DNA of 64,000 nucleotides from Candidatus Pyrohabitans jungbluthii (GCA_002010065.2 MTMD02000014.1:68534-132533); one strand, 5' to 3'; shown: positions 51,166 through 61,116, counted from the stretch's first letter. Numbers and translations: made by a program. The notes: generated from the sequence alone by a model not told the origin.

Positions 51166-51405
51166 AATAACAATTTAACCACTTTAAATTTAAAAATGTA
51201 ACGATTTGATATTAGGTGTGTCATCTGCAAGAGATTTCGCCTGTGCAGCATTTTTGCAAGACCATTTGCTGAAGCTACTGCAGGTGATAGGGGGAAGCTG
51301 CTCGGACTGCTGTGGCTGTGGTTTAAGCACCCCTTTGTTTCACCGTTCCGCCAGAAGACCGTCGAACAGCCGCTAAAACCTCAGAAAGGGATAAAAAGGG
51401 AAGAG

Positions 51406-51726
51406 TTGAGCATCGCTTTAGGGTCGCAGGGATTCAGAGAAGAATTATTCCCGCTGGAAGTGCTCCTCCGGCACAACCACTTGAGACAGCCCATAAACCA
51501 GAACTGGAGAAAATTGTTGAGGATGATTCCAAATACCTCTCTACTTTCATTGCCAGAGGAGATGTATAAAAAGATTGTAGAATTTAGAAAAACCATAAAC
51601 TTGGATTTTGATGATGCCTATCAATATGGCGTGGCTAAGTATTTTGGACTCAAAATAGTCACTATGGATAGAGATTTTGAGAAAGTGAAAGACGTGGAAG
51701 TTGAGTTCTTACAGGATGTCGCCTAA
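51406..51726 (+). pseudogene. C-terminal fragment of a PIN-domain toxin
   Basis: 106 codons from a TTG. The C-terminal 70 residues (LDFDDAYQYGVAKYFGLKIVTMDRDF) are the second half of a VapC-like PIN domain with two of its acidic residues. The N-terminal half with the DTN aspartate is absent; the frame upstream (open from 51201) is not PIN-like. No antitoxin is adjacent. So it is a truncated gene. Confidence 0.6.
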
Positions 51727-51833
51727 AGCTGAGCTAGCATGCCTCAGCGTTAGCCAGACCTCTTACAGCTGTTTTTAATTAATAAATTTCCATTAATAAT
51801 TTAGATGTGAAAAAACTTTGCGAACAATAAAAT

Positions 51834-52100
51834 ATGGAGTCACCTGTAATGCCTCCTCACTATAGAAAAGGTTTCTGGATGGAGCCAGGGAGGGAGTACC
51901 AGTGTGCCTCCTGCGGCGTGAAGTTTGGCACCAGCTATCCGCGCTTTATCCGCGATTGTCCCTCCTGCCACCACGAGTTTATCGCCTACGTTGAAGAGGA
52001 CGAAGAGGAGATAGCCTGCCTCCACAGAATGGAGATGGTCACAAAGATAACCTGCCACTTCTGCAGGCTCCGCAGGCATGGGCTCTGCGACGGTGGCTAA
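51834..52100 (+). CDS. zinc-ribbon protein
   Basis: 88 residues with YQCASCGVKFG and DCPSCHHEF (one zinc ribbon) and a second group CLHRMEMVTKITCHFCRLRRHGLC. The ATG at 51849 is an alternative start. Unknown role; nucleic-acid or protein binding is likely. It is followed after 35 bases by the conserved winged-helix gene. Confidence 0.6.
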   Translation: MESPVMPPHYRKGFWMEPGREYQCASCGVKFGTSYPRFIRDCPSCHHEFIAYVEEDEEEIACLHRMEMVTKITCHFCRLRRHGLCDGG

Positions 52101-52135
52101 TTTCTTTGTCTTTGCTAAAGTTTTCTTGATTTGGC

Positions 52136-52921
52136 ATGCGCGCCCTCGCTACAAGCTTTCTTGTGCTCGCTGAAATAGCTGCGAGGCAGCCCAGCGTGAG
52201 GCAGGCTGAGATCGCCAAGGAGCTGGGCATCAGTGCGCAGGCGGTGTCGGAGTGCGTTAAGTCGCTGATTAAAGCTAAGCTGGTGGAGAGCAGCGGGAAG
52301 GGGAGCTATACCCTCACACCCAAGGGCTATGAATATCTCTTCACCAACGCAAGGGAGCTTAGAGACCTGTCGAGTTTTATCCTGGAGGAGGTTGTCTCAG
52401 GGCTGCGCGTGTACACTGCAGTTGCTGCCGAGGATTTGGAGGCTGAGGAGGAGGTTTCCCTGTGGATGGAGCGCGGGCTACTCTATGCCGGCAAGCGCAG
52501 CGGCAGAGCGCAGGGAAAAACGCTGAGCGCAGCGCAGCGCGGCGAAGACGTCGCCGTGGTCGAGGTTCGCGAGCTTGTGGCTCCACCTCCCGGCATGGTT
52601 ACGGTTGTGAAGGTGCCCAGGGTTGAGAAAGGTGGGAGCAGAACCGCTAACTTGGGCATGCTCCAGCATTTAGCAGAGGATGCAGAGTTTGTCGCAGCGC
52701 TGGGTGTAGAGGCAAAGGTTGCCCTTGAGAAGGCAGGCATAGGCTGCGATGCCTTTTTCGGCGCGCCTCATGCGTGCGTGGAGGCGGCGCTTCATGGCAT
52801 GCCTGTGCTCGTGGCTGCGGTTGAGGATGAGCTTCACCTCCTGCTCAGAAAACTTGAAAGGGCAGGGCTGAGTTATCGCGTAATTGATGCAAGCGTAAGG
52901 AGGCAGGCGAATGAAGGTTGA
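52136..52921 (+). CDS. archaeal winged-helix regulator (COG3888-like)
   Basis: 261 residues. The N-terminus is a MarR-like winged helix (VRQAEIAKELGISAQAVSECVKSLIKAKLV). The C-terminal domain has DAFFGAPHACVEAALHGMPVLVAAVEDE, which looks like a small-ligand binding site. This resembles a widespread archaeal regulator. It overlaps the following small gene by 11 bases. No ribosome site is clear at the ATG. Confidence 0.75.
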   Translation: MRALATSFLVLAEIAARQPSVRQAEIAKELGISAQAVSECVKSLIKAKLVESSGKGSYTLTPKGYEYLFTNARELRDLSSFILEEVVSGLRVYTAVAAEDLEAEEEVSLWMERGLLYAGKRSGRAQGKTLSAAQRGEDVAVVEVRELVAPPPGMVTVVKVPRVEKGGSRTANLGMLQHLAEDAEFVAALGVEAKVALEKAGIGCDAFFGAPHACVEAALHGMPVLVAAVEDELHLLLRKLERAGLSYRVIDASVRRQANEG

Positions 52922-53102
52922 GCTGGAGCTTCTTGACGTGGCAAGGGAGAATGTGGAGAAGCTGACGCGAGAGGTACATCGCTACGATATCGCAGATGGT
53001 GTAATCTACCTCATGTATGAGGATAAGGTGGAGATTTTCCCCCTGGACAGGCTACACCGAATGATGGTAATGAAGGGCGAGGAGGGCGAAGGGACATTAT
53101 AG
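52911..53102 (+). CDS. small conserved protein, 63 residues
   Basis: 63 residues, acidic, with an alternating strand pattern (YDIADGVIYLMYEDKVEIFPLDRLHR). Translationally coupled to the regulator by overlap, with AAGGAGGC before the ATG. No family is recognised. Confidence 0.6.
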   Translation: MKVELELLDVARENVEKLTREVHRYDIADGVIYLMYEDKVEIFPLDRLHRMMVMKGEEGEGTL

Positions 53103-53669
53103 CTCCTGCTTTCCGTACCTCTCTTCCCTCCATGCATTGCCCCGCATGTGGTACCCCCTCGCCTCCCAGAACCCTGGCTTATTCTCAGCCATGAACTCTA
53201 TGCCTACCACCCACTTTGCACTCTTCCAGAAGTAGAGCCTCGGAATCACTAGCCTCACAGGTGAGCCATGCTCAGGGGTTAGAGGTTTGCCGTTGAGCTT
53301 TACAGCGAGAAGCGCATCCTCAGCGAAGAACTCAGCAAGCGGGAGGTTGGTTGTGTACCCATCGGCAGAGTGAACCATAACATACTTCGCCTCAGGCAAA
53401 AGGTGCACAAGCTTCTTAATCTCGCGGGTGCTGACCCCTTCCCAGGTTAAGCCCAGCTTCGACCAGCCGGTAACGCAATGAGCGTCTAAATTAACCGTAA
53501 CTCGCGGGAGGGACATGAGGTTAGCGTAACTCAGCTCCACCTCCTCCTTCACCAGCCCGAATATCCTGAGGCTCCACTTTGAGATGTCAATGTGGGGTAT
53601 TCCGTCAAAATGAAGAATAGGCAGATGCTCAACCACTTTTTGCCCCGGTGGCAGCTTGGGTGAGGGCAT
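53097..53669 (-). CDS. molybdopterin oxidoreductase (sulfite oxidase/YedY family)
   Basis: 190 residues. The molybdenum-ligating cysteine is in DAHCVTGWSKLGLTWEGV, then ADGYTTNLPL and GSPVRLVIPRLYFWKSAKWV. There is no signal peptide or heme domain, so it is a cytoplasmic, minimal member of the family. Substrate unknown; S-oxide or sulfite-like compounds are possible. It is the last gene downstream of dapB with 2 bases between. Confidence 0.85.
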   Translation of the reverse strand: MPSPKLPPGQKVVEHLPILHFDGIPHIDISKWSLRIFGLVKEEVELSYANLMSLPRVTVNLDAHCVTGWSKLGLTWEGVSTREIKKLVHLLPEAKYVMVHSADGYTTNLPLAEFFAEDALLAVKLNGKPLTPEHGSPVRLVIPRLYFWKSAKWVVGIEFMAENKPGFWEARGYHMRGNAWREERYGKQEL

Positions 53670-53671
53670 AC

Positions 53672-54499
53672 CTAAATCCCAAGCACGTCGAAGGTGGAGT
53701 AGACCCTGCCCCTCTCCGCTTTGGCCACGAAGCGCGCTGCCTTTATAGCGCCTTCCACGAAAGCCTGCCTTGAGTGGGCGCGGTGAATAAGCTCCACTCG
53801 CTCGCCCTCGCCGGCGAATATCACTATGTGCTCTCCCACCACGTCGCCCGCTCGAACCGCGTGGAAGCCTATCTCTTCATCGCTGCGCTCGCCTATTAAG
53901 CCTCGCCCTCTTGAATATCTGGCGCATTCCTCAAGCCTCTTTCCCTGGGCTTCTGCTATAAGCTCGCCAACGCGGAGCGCTGTGCCGGAGGGCGCATCCT
54001 TCTTGTGGCGATGGTGTATCTCTATAATCTCCACGTCGTAATCCTTAAGCACCCGCGCAATCTGTGCCGCGATTTTGAAAAACACATTGACGCCCGTAGC
54101 CATATTCGGCGAAATCACCGCGGCGATGCCATTTTCTTCCACAGCGCGGACAATTTCCTGCTTTTCCTCCTCTGCAAATCCGGTGGTGCCTATCACCAGG
54201 TTAACTCCCAGCGAGGCGGCAATCTTGGCTGTGCTCACGCACGCTTTGGCTGTGGTGAAGTCGATCAGCACCTCTGGCTTTGCTTCAATCAAAACCTCGC
54301 GCAGCTCATCGGCGGTGCTCAATGCTACGCCACACTTGCCCACGCCAATGAGCTCGCCCACGTCTTTACCTCTCTCCTCCTTCCCTGGCGCCTCTATAGC
54401 TGCGACCAGCTTCATATCATCCTGAGCAAGAACGCTCTTAACTATCCCGCTCCCCATTCTTCCAAGAGCTCCGGTTACAGCTACGCGTATCAAGGGCAT
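53672..54499 (-). CDS. dapB: 4-hydroxy-tetrahydrodipicolinate reductase
   Basis: 275 residues from the ATG at 54499 (the track adds a GTG codon). NAD(P)-binding VAVTGALGRMGSGI, IDFTTAKA, the catalytic EIHHRHKKDAPSGTAL. It reduces the dapA product in lysine and diaminopimelate synthesis. The ribosome site TAGGTG is over the dapA stop, so it is coupled to dapA. Confidence 0.95.
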   Translation of the reverse strand: MPLIRVAVTGALGRMGSGIVKSVLAQDDMKLVAAIEAPGKEERGKDVGELIGVGKCGVALSTADELREVLIEAKPEVLIDFTTAKACVSTAKIAASLGVNLVIGTTGFAEEEKQEIVRAVEENGIAAVISPNMATGVNVFFKIAAQIARVLKDYDVEIIEIHHRHKKDAPSGTALRVGELIAEAQGKRLEECARYSRGRGLIGERSDEEIGFHAVRAGDVVGEHIVIFAGEGERVELIHRAHSRQAFVEGAIKAARFVAKAERGRVYSTFDVLGI

Positions 54500-54502
54500 C
54501 AC

Positions 54503-55387
54503 CTAAATAATGCCCAGTTTGGCAACTACTTCGCGTATGCGCTCCCGCTTCTCCTGCGAGGTCTCGCACAGAGGTAAGCGGAAGCCTCCTGCTGGTAAGC
54601 CCGCGAGCGCCATCGCCTCCTTGATTGGTATCGGGTTTGTATCAATAAAGAGCACATCAAAGAGCTCACTCAGCTCGCGGTGCTCCTTCTCCATGGCAGC
54701 AAAGTCTCCCTTCAAGCCCAGCTCAACAAAGCGCTGCATTCGCCCAGGGATTAAATTGGAGGCAACTGAAATAACTCCCTTCGCGGCGTAGTCCCGCATT
54801 AAGGCGAGGGTATCACCGTCGTTGCCCGAGAGTATGAGAAAGTCCTCGCCGCAAAGCTCGCGAATCCTGCGCCAGACTTCGGGATTTCCGCTCGCTTCCT
54901 TAACACCTATAATATTCGAGTGCTCCTCCTTCAGCCTCGCCATGGTCTCGGGCGCTATCTCGCGAGCACTTCGCCCGGGGATGTTGTAAAGTATGTGCGG
55001 TATATCAACCCGCTCCGCTATCGCCGAGAAGTGGCGGAACAGCCCCTCCTGATTCGGCTTGTTGTAGTAGGGGCAAACTTGCAACGTAGCCGCGGCGCCC
55101 ACATCGCTGGCATGCCTGCTGAGCTCAATCGCCTCCCAGGTGCAGTTTGAACCCGTGCCAGCAATAACAGCGCAGCACGCATGCTCAACAGTAGCTTCTA
55201 TAACCTTATTGTGCTCCTCATGGCTGAGCACCGGCGATTCGCCGGTTGTGCCTACTGCGACGATACCAGCAACGCCACCCTCATTCTGCATCTCCACTAG
55301 GCGAGCGTAGGCATCTAAGTCAAGCTCAGGCTTAACGCCGGTGTCTTTAAAAGGTGTAACAATCGCCGTAAAGCAGCCCTGGAACAT
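54503..55387 (-). CDS. dapA: 4-hydroxy-tetrahydrodipicolinate synthase
   Basis: 294 residues. GTTGESPVLSHEEH, the Schiff-base lysine in IIGVKEASGNPEVW and YNIPGRSA are the DapA marks. It condenses pyruvate with aspartate semialdehyde. It starts one base after the rps17e stop and precedes dapB. Confidence 0.95.
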   Translation of the reverse strand: MFQGCFTAIVTPFKDTGVKPELDLDAYARLVEMQNEGGVAGIVAVGTTGESPVLSHEEHNKVIEATVEHACCAVIAGTGSNCTWEAIELSRHASDVGAAATLQVCPYYNKPNQEGLFRHFSAIAERVDIPHILYNIPGRSAREIAPETMARLKEEHSNIIGVKEASGNPEVWRRIRELCGEDFLILSGNDGDTLALMRDYAAKGVISVASNLIPGRMQRFVELGLKGDFAAMEKEHRELSELFDVLFIDTNPIPIKEAMALAGLPAGGFRLPLCETSQEKRERIREVVAKLGII

Positions 55388-55388
55388 C

Positions 55389-55610
55389 TCACTCCCTTAC
55401 CCGCTGCCTCTGCTTCAGTATGCGCGTGACGTAGCCGGCTATTCTATTTGCCAGCATCTTGCCCTGTAGGTCAAGCACGCGCTCCACAAACTCGCGGTTC
55501 TTCTTGAAATCAAGGGTGAGCGCGTCACCATAGCGGTCCACCAACTCCAGGGCGGTGCGCTTTATGTACTTCTGCCTGATTCTTCCCAAATTTTCACCTC
55601 CAAAAGGCAT
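55389..55610 (-). CDS. rps17e: ribosomal protein S17e
   Basis: 73 residues (GRIRQKYIKRTALELVDRYG), the archaeal/eukaryotic 30S protein eS17. It heads an operon with dapA and dapB, a linkage seen in some archaea. It shows no unusual residues. Confidence 0.92.
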   Translation of the reverse strand: MPFGGENLGRIRQKYIKRTALELVDRYGDALTLDFKKNREFVERVLDLQGKMLANRIAGYVTRILKQRQRVRE

Positions 55611-55759
55611 GTCAACTTATTTCTTCGCGAGATGGGTAACTCCGTCACCCTATCACTTCGTGACACGGGTAACCTCAGAAAATCTTAAATTTCATATGAG
55701 GTTAACTAAGGGGTGATATTCACAGAGGTGATATTTATACTTTACTTTGGAGGAGGAAG

Positions 55760-56665
55760 ATGAACAGGAATCTTTTAATAGTAGTGGCTATAGCAGTTGC
55801 GGTGATTGGAATCTCTATTCTGGGCGCTTACCTGATTTCAAAACCAAGCGACGGGATAATCTCCGGTGACAAGGTTGCTGTTATAAGGATTGACGGAGTT
55901 ATATCCATGGACTCGGGGGAGGGTGTGTTTTCCACCGAAGCGACAACGCCGGAGGAGTTCAAATCCCAGCTTGACCGCGCACTAAGCGACGGCTCTGTGA
56001 AGGCAATTCTCATAGAGATAAACTCTCCCGGGGGCAGCGTCGTTGCCAGCGAGGAGATTGCAGAGGCGATTAAAGAGGCAAAAGAGAAGAAGCCCGTCGT
56101 CGCCTGGCTAGGGGAGATCGCCACCTCGGGCGGGTACTACGTTGCCAGTGCGAGCAGCTATATAGTCGCAGATCCCGGCACCATCACCGGAAGCATAGGC
56201 GTAATTTCGGTGTTTCCGGAATATTCGAGGCTGCTGGAGAAGCTGGGGATAAACATGACTGTAATCAAGGCGGGGGAGTACAAGGACTTCTCCACCGGGT
56301 ATCGCCCTCTCACCGAGGAAGAACGCAGGATGGTAGAGGAAATAATCTACGACTTCTATGAGCTTTTTATCGCTGAGGTGGCGCAGAACCGCAATCTCAG
56401 CGTTGAGCACGTGAAGCAGGTGGCGGAGGGCAGAATATACTCTGCAAGGCGAGCGAAGGAGTTAGGGTTGGTGGACGAGGTTGGCACCCGCAGGGTTGCG
56501 ATTAAGAAGGCGGCTGAGCTGGCTGGCATAGAGGGCGAGCCCCATTTGGTGAGCTACGAGAGGAAGGCACTCTTCAGGGAGATTTTTGGCACCGGTATGG
56601 AGCGCCTTGGCTATGGGTTTGCAAAAGCACTGCTCGAGAGAGATGCCAATCCTGCGCTGAGGTAG
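55760..56665 (+). CDS. sppA: signal peptide peptidase SppA
   Basis: 301 residues of family S49. An N-terminal membrane helix (LLIVVAIAVAVIGISILGAYLI) anchors the protein; INSPGGSV and the nucleophile serine in EIATSGGYYVASA are followed by the general-base lysine in VIKAGEYKDFSTGYR. It digests cleaved signal peptides. GGAGGAGGAAG precedes the ATG, and ATATTTATA (55731) is a possible TATA box. Confidence 0.93.
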   Translation: MNRNLLIVVAIAVAVIGISILGAYLISKPSDGIISGDKVAVIRIDGVISMDSGEGVFSTEATTPEEFKSQLDRALSDGSVKAILIEINSPGGSVVASEEIAEAIKEAKEKKPVVAWLGEIATSGGYYVASASSYIVADPGTITGSIGVISVFPEYSRLLEKLGINMTVIKAGEYKDFSTGYRPLTEEERRMVEEIIYDFYELFIAEVAQNRNLSVEHVKQVAEGRIYSARRAKELGLVDEVGTRRVAIKKAAELAGIEGEPHLVSYERKALFREIFGTGMERLGYGFAKALLERDANPALR

Positions 56666-56669
56666 TCAG

Positions 56670-57668
56670 ATGCATGAGCTTTTTGTGCTCCTCAGCGATG
56701 ATGTTATGGCGAGGGTACGGGATTACCTTAGGGATGATAGGGAGTTTTTGGAGGAGCTTTATTTAGTGTTGGCTCCTGAGCCTGTGCTGGAGATTGACGA
56801 CGATGCCCTTGAGCTGCTCAGGGATAATCTCGCGCTTTGGAGGCGTGGATATGCGATTCCCCTCGCGGCGCTTGAAGAGGCGAAGCGTTTCGTCACGGGT
56901 AACGCCTCGCTTCGCAGCTTGCAACGCGGGTTTTTGGTGATGCTGAGCAGTGAGGAGCTTGAGGCAGAGCCGGACGCTAACTACGCCTTTGCCAAGGAGT
57001 TCTGCAGTTCTGTGAAAGGGGAGAAGGTTCTGGATGTGGCGAGCGGTTTTGGCTGGGTGCCGGTGCTCCTCAGCGAGAGGGCGCATGTCTATGCGCTGGA
57101 CAGCGCCTACAAAAACCCCATAATCTACGAGGAGGATAGGATATACATCGATGGCACAACGATAGAGCTTTTCCCTGGCTTTCCGGAGGGTCAGGCGTTT
57201 ATTCGCGCAAACCGCGAGAAATTCACCTGCTACGCCGACTTTGCAAGGCTCTTCTGGGAGAAGCACGGCGCTAAGCTTGAGAACATAACACTGCTCCAGG
57301 GAGACGCCTCTAACTTAAGCAGTGTGCGCAGCCTGGGCGGTGATTCACCATTGACGCTTACCGAAGCCTTCGACAGCGTAACAATCTTCTTCGGGCTAAA
57401 CCACATAGGCAAAGCGTGGCGGCGCGTGCTCAGCGAGGCTTCGCGTGTTCTCCGCAGGCATGGCAAGCTTCACGTGGCGATTTACCGCGAGTACCTTGCG
57501 AAATTCCCGCTCAAGGGCGCGTACAACTGGGCAGAGCAGCTTGGGATTGAGATTATACCGCTGGAGGAGCTTCTGAAGGAAGCTGAGGCGCTTGATTTAA
57601 AGGCGAAGGTTAAGAGGCACTCTGGGGAGAAGCTCTACCACATGGTGGAGATGGAGAAGAGGGAGTAG
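56670..57668 (+). CDS. SAM-dependent methyltransferase
   Basis: 332 residues. A class I Rossmann core after an N-terminal helical part: VLDVASGFGWVPVLLSERAHVYALD is motif I/II, LLQGDASNLSS and SVTIFFGLNHIGKAWRRVLSEASRVL the later motifs. The substrate cannot be predicted. It follows sppA by 4 bases. Confidence 0.78.
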   Translation: MHELFVLLSDDVMARVRDYLRDDREFLEELYLVLAPEPVLEIDDDALELLRDNLALWRRGYAIPLAALEEAKRFVTGNASLRSLQRGFLVMLSSEELEAEPDANYAFAKEFCSSVKGEKVLDVASGFGWVPVLLSERAHVYALDSAYKNPIIYEEDRIYIDGTTIELFPGFPEGQAFIRANREKFTCYADFARLFWEKHGAKLENITLLQGDASNLSSVRSLGGDSPLTLTEAFDSVTIFFGLNHIGKAWRRVLSEASRVLRRHGKLHVAIYREYLAKFPLKGAYNWAEQLGIEIIPLEELLKEAEALDLKAKVKRHSGEKLYHMVEMEKRE

Positions 57669-57673
57669 CTCGG

Positions 57674-58255
57674 CTACGGCTCAATCTTGGTGCCGAGCAG
57701 CTCCAGAAACTTCGCCAGCCATTCAGGATGCGCGGGCCACGCGGGAGCGGTGACGATGTTTTTATCCACATGAGCTTTGTCCACTGGCACGTCTACCCAC
57801 TTAGCCCCTGCGGCCTTCACCTCGGGCGAGACCGCAGGGTAGGCTGTGCACGCTACGCCTTCAATAACCCCTGCCGCAGCAAGTACCTGTGCTCCGTGGC
57901 AGATTGCAGCGATGGGTTTACCAGCCTGAGCGAAGTGGCGCACAATCTCTAGCACGCGCTCGTTGAGGCGGATGTACTCGGGCGCACGCCCACCAGGGAT
58001 TACCAGAGCGTCATACTCCTCTGGGTTAATTTCATCGAAGGTGGCGTTAAGTGCAAAGTTGTGCCCCGGCTTCTCGCTGTAGGTCTGGTCGCCCTCAAAG
58101 TCGTGTACAGCGGTGCGAACCTTCTCCCCAGCCTTCTTGTCGGGACACACCGCGTGCACCTCGTGTCCAACCATCTGTAGCGCTTGGAACGGCACCATGG
58201 CTTCGTAGTCCTCCACATAGTCCCCCACAAGCATCAATATCTTCTTGGCACCCAT
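57674..58255 (-). CDS. DJ-1/PfpI-family protein
   Basis: 193 residues. The nucleophile cysteine elbow is in [15 protein letters not shown], with the glutamate in [11 protein letters not shown] and a histidine in the core. Archaeal members act as glyoxal/glyoxalase III or intracellular protease-like enzymes; the class is still debated. It stands alone, convergent with the methyltransferase. Confidence 0.9.
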   Translation of the reverse strand: MGAKKILMLVGDYVEDYEAMVPFQALQMVGHEVHAVCPDKKAGEKVRTAVHDFEGDQTYSEKPGHNFALNATFDEINPEEYDALVIPGGRAPEYIRLNERVLEIVRHFAQAGKPIAAICHGAQVLAAAGVIEGVACTAYPAVSPEVKAAGAKWVDVPVDKAHVDKNIVTAPAWPAHPEWLAKFLELLGTKIEP

Positions 58256-58364
58256 ATCTACACCTCCCTAAGCTCACGAAAATTCAAACATTACTACATT
58301 TGCAGGCATGACATAAGAATGTATTTGCCTCTAGGCTTGTAGCAATAAAATTTAAAGAAAGGTG

Positions 58365-58958
58365 CTACAGCTGCTCCTTAATCCTGTGGAGAAGCTCCGC
58401 TGGCGTTTTTACCGGGTACTCCAGCTTTTCCAGAATCTCCTCCGCCTTTCTGTCTTTTATCACAAGCCCACGAAGTCTCTCTATTAGCTGCTCCTTCTCT
58501 ACGGGGAAATCCAGCCCCTTTATGCGCGCCAGCACGTGCACCGCCCAGTCGATGCCAAGAACCTCAGCTTCACGCTGTGCAAGCCTCACCTCTTCGCCCA
58601 GGCGCCCCTCCTTCTTCAGCTTCCTGTAGGCGAGCTTGGCTAGGCCGCCGGCGATGTGCTCATCTGCGCTCTCCACCTCCTGCGCAAGGTATGCCCTAAC
58701 TTTCTCCTCGTCCGCCGTAGCTATGTTTCGCGCCGTCTGCTCAGTTATGCCGAGCTCTCTGGCAATCTCCGCATAGCTCTTCATCGCCTCATTTCTGAGC
58801 ACCACCACGTATGCCGCCTCCGCCAGGGATGGAAGCCAGGTGAGGTTGCGGTACTCCACCAGCTTCTTCAGCCCGCCAAGAAGGGAGATGCTCTCGGCAA
58901 ACACCTGCTCTGCCATCGTATCAATGCTAGTAGCTACGGGTTTTGAAATAACCTCCAT
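58365..58958 (-). CDS. KaiC-associated helix-turn-helix regulator (AF_0794-like)
   Basis: 197 residues from the ATG at 58958, which has GGGAGGTGGTGG before it. The helix-turn-helix YAEIARELGITEQTARNIA is in the middle; the rest is helical (EHIAGGLAKLAYRKLKKEGRLGEEV). By position next to the KaiC protein and by sequence it looks like the partner I recall as the AF_0794 family. It probably controls or is controlled by KaiC. Confidence 0.7.
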   Translation of the reverse strand: MEVISKPVATSIDTMAEQVFAESISLLGGLKKLVEYRNLTWLPSLAEAAYVVVLRNEAMKSYAEIARELGITEQTARNIATADEEKVRAYLAQEVESADEHIAGGLAKLAYRKLKKEGRLGEEVRLAQREAEVLGIDWAVHVLARIKGLDFPVEKEQLIERLRGLVIKDRKAEEILEKLEYPVKTPAELLHRIKEQL

Positions 58959-58973
58959 TTCCACCACCTCCCT

Positions 58974-59816
58974 TCACTTCTTTATGTACTCCTCAAGGGG
59001 AGCGATTATGTCTATGACCCCGAGGTCGGAGATATCAAACACCCAGGTGCGAGAGTCATGCGGAGCCAGGCGGCATCCGTCTATGCGCAGTGTGCGCAGC
59101 ACACTCCCAAGAGGCAAGTGGTAGAGCGAGACATCCCACCTGGTCTCTATTATCTTCTTATCCAGCACTATGGTGCCGTCGACGATGTGCGCCACAGCCA
59201 AGCCGCCGGCTGCCTCTGCGCTCTCGCTCGCCTGCGCAGAGCGCTTCTGAGATACTAAAAGAGCGGTCTGGTGCCATTTTTTGAGGAAATTGAAAAACTG
59301 CCTTACAATCTGCCTTGCCGCGACCTCCTTGTGCTCATATAAACCTGTGATGCTGTCTATAATTACGTTTGTAATCTTCTTTTCCTTAATTGCGTACGCC
59401 ATGGTATCGAGCAGCGCCCTGGGGTTCTCCCTCAGTTCCTCGTTATCCGAGGCGTCTATCACCACAATGTTCTTCTCCACTGTAGCGAAGTCAGCGCCCA
59501 GCGCCTCGCTCTTCTGCTTCAGCGCCGTGTATAGAAAATTCGCTGGACTTTCCACTGTAACATAAAGCACCCTGTAGCCCGCGCTTGCTTGAGCTACTGC
59601 GAACTGCTCGGCTAGAATGCTCTTGCCGGTGTCGGGTATTCCGGTGATGTTCATCACCGCAAGGTATGGTATTCCCCCGAGAGGCTTGCGCTCATAGCCC
59701 TGCTCACCCTTCTCAATCTTGTAAAACAGCTCATCCAGCTTTGTGCCAGTGGGTATGCCGAACAGCTTCGGCGCTTTACCCTCAAGCTCCGCCAAGGTAT
59801 AGTACTCCCCCACCAT
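58974..59816 (-). CDS. KaiC-like RecA-fold ATPase (AF_0795-like)
   Basis: 280 residues. Walker A is GIPDTGKSILAEQF, with the glutamate pair in VTVESPANFLY and Walker B-type NVIIDSITGLYE. A single KaiC domain, unlike the two-domain circadian KaiC, and archaeal versions are thought to act in signalling. It starts the pair with the regulator downstream. Confidence 0.85.
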   Translation of the reverse strand: MVGEYYTLAELEGKAPKLFGIPTGTKLDELFYKIEKGEQGYERKPLGGIPYLAVMNITGIPDTGKSILAEQFAVAQASAGYRVLYVTVESPANFLYTALKQKSEALGADFATVEKNIVVIDASDNEELRENPRALLDTMAYAIKEKKITNVIIDSITGLYEHKEVAARQIVRQFFNFLKKWHQTALLVSQKRSAQASESAEAAGGLAVAHIVDGTIVLDKKIIETRWDVSLYHLPLGSVLRTLRIDGCRLAPHDSRTWVFDISDLGVIDIIAPLEEYIKK

Positions 59817-59913
59817 ACATTATGATTAAAGTAACCTAACGTGAAAAAATAATGGAATGGCTTATAGTATGCTAAGGCAAAAACTTTGCGCAATCAGCGC
59901 AAAAGGAAAATGC

Positions 59914-61116
59914 TCAGAAGGTGGTTAGCTCACCCTTAATGAACATATCCGTAATTTTGGTTATATTTGCAAGATTTTCATCCACTATACCTGAGATGTC
60001 GCTCTCAATTGCGCTGAGGCTAACACCATCCTCGAGGATGAGCTGCACGCTTGCTGCCTTTGGCTGGTCTATGGGTTTGCCTATCTGCGAGAGGAGGCGC
60101 ACATATACCTCCTTAACTCCTGAAACCTCGCGGGTAATCTGCTCCGCTATCCTGGGCGCGAGCAGGTTGTAGATTTTGCCTACGTGGTTTACAGGATTCT
60201 TGCCTGCCGCCGCCTCCATACTCATGTGGCGGTTAGGTGTAATTAGCCCGTTAACCCTGTTCCCCCTGCCCACGCTGCCGTCGTCACCCATCTCAGTGGA
60301 GGTGCCTGTTACAGTCAAGTAGACTGTCTTCCTCTCATAGTCATCGCCTGTGTTTAGGAAGACCTCCACCTCGCGCTCGGTTATCTTCGAGGCGAGCTTC
60401 TCTACCTCCTCCTTTATCTGCTGCACCACGCTTATGTAGTGGTCTAGGTCGGGGACGTGCTTTGCCACCATAGCCATTGAAATCGTCAGAGCTATGCGGT
60501 CACCCTCGCGGAGACCCATCACCTTTATATCCTCCCCGCTCTCTGGGAACCTCTTCTTAAATTCATCGCTGTTCAGGTAGCGCTCTGTCTGGTAGCACAG
60601 CCTTTCAACGTCGCTGAGAGGTGCGAAGCCCACACCAAAAGAGGTGTCATTTGCAAGGGGCACCTGCTGAGAGCGCTTAAAAACATCCACCAGGTCTACG
60701 CTACCCTGACCAATGCGGGAATCTATAATAACGTCGCTTTCCACGTCGAGGTTTCTTACGGCGCCGGTAAGATACTCCTTAGCAGCCTTAATGGCGATTT
60801 TGTGTACAGGCACAACCTTCTCATCTACGATGGTGGTCGCTCTTCCCGAGAGCAGGATGTATATCGGCTTTATTACCTTTCCACCTCCGAACCTCACATC
60901 AGCCTGGCCGCCAACAAGCTCCACCTGGTCTGTGTTGTGGTGCATAACATAGCCAAACTCCTCGATATACTCCCTGCACAGTGCCCTGCTCACGGCGTCG
61001 GCGATGCCGTCGGCCAGGCTATCTGGATGACCTATACCCTTCCTCTCCACAAGCTCAACCCGCTGCTCTTCCACGGGGGTGCGTACAACCTGCTCAACAA
61101 AGATATTCCGCGGCAT
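59914..61116 (-). CDS. mat: archaeal S-adenosylmethionine synthetase
   Basis: 400 residues of the archaeal type ([46 protein letters not shown]). It makes SAM from methionine and ATP, feeding radical SAM enzymes and methyltransferases. It has a clear AAGGAGGATTG before the ATG and a TATA-like AAATATTTA at 61152-61160. Confidence 0.95.
   Translation of the reverse strand: MPRNIFVEQVVRTPVEEQRVELVERKGIGHPDSLADGIADAVSRALCREYIEEFGYVMHHNTDQVELVGGQADVRFGGGKVIKPIYILLSGRATTIVDEKVVPVHKIAIKAAKEYLTGAVRNLDVESDVIIDSRIGQGSVDLVDVFKRSQQVPLANDTSFGVGFAPLSDVERLCYQTERYLNSDEFKKRFPESGEDIKVMGLREGDRIALTISMAMVAKHVPDLDHYISVVQQIKEEVEKLASKITEREVEVFLNTGDDYERKTVYLTVTGTSTEMGDDGSVGRGNRVNGLITPNRHMSMEAAAGKNPVNHVGKIYNLLAPRIAEQITREVSGVKEVYVRLLSQIGKPIDQPKAASVQLILEDGVSLSAIESDISGIVDENLANITKITDMFIKGELTTF

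Noticed and set aside
55630-55675. REP-like element (repeated GGGTAAC with a TCACTTCGTGA hairpin)
   Set aside because: Only short, imperfect similarity to other GGGTAAC occurrences in coding DNA; not enough to call a repeat family.
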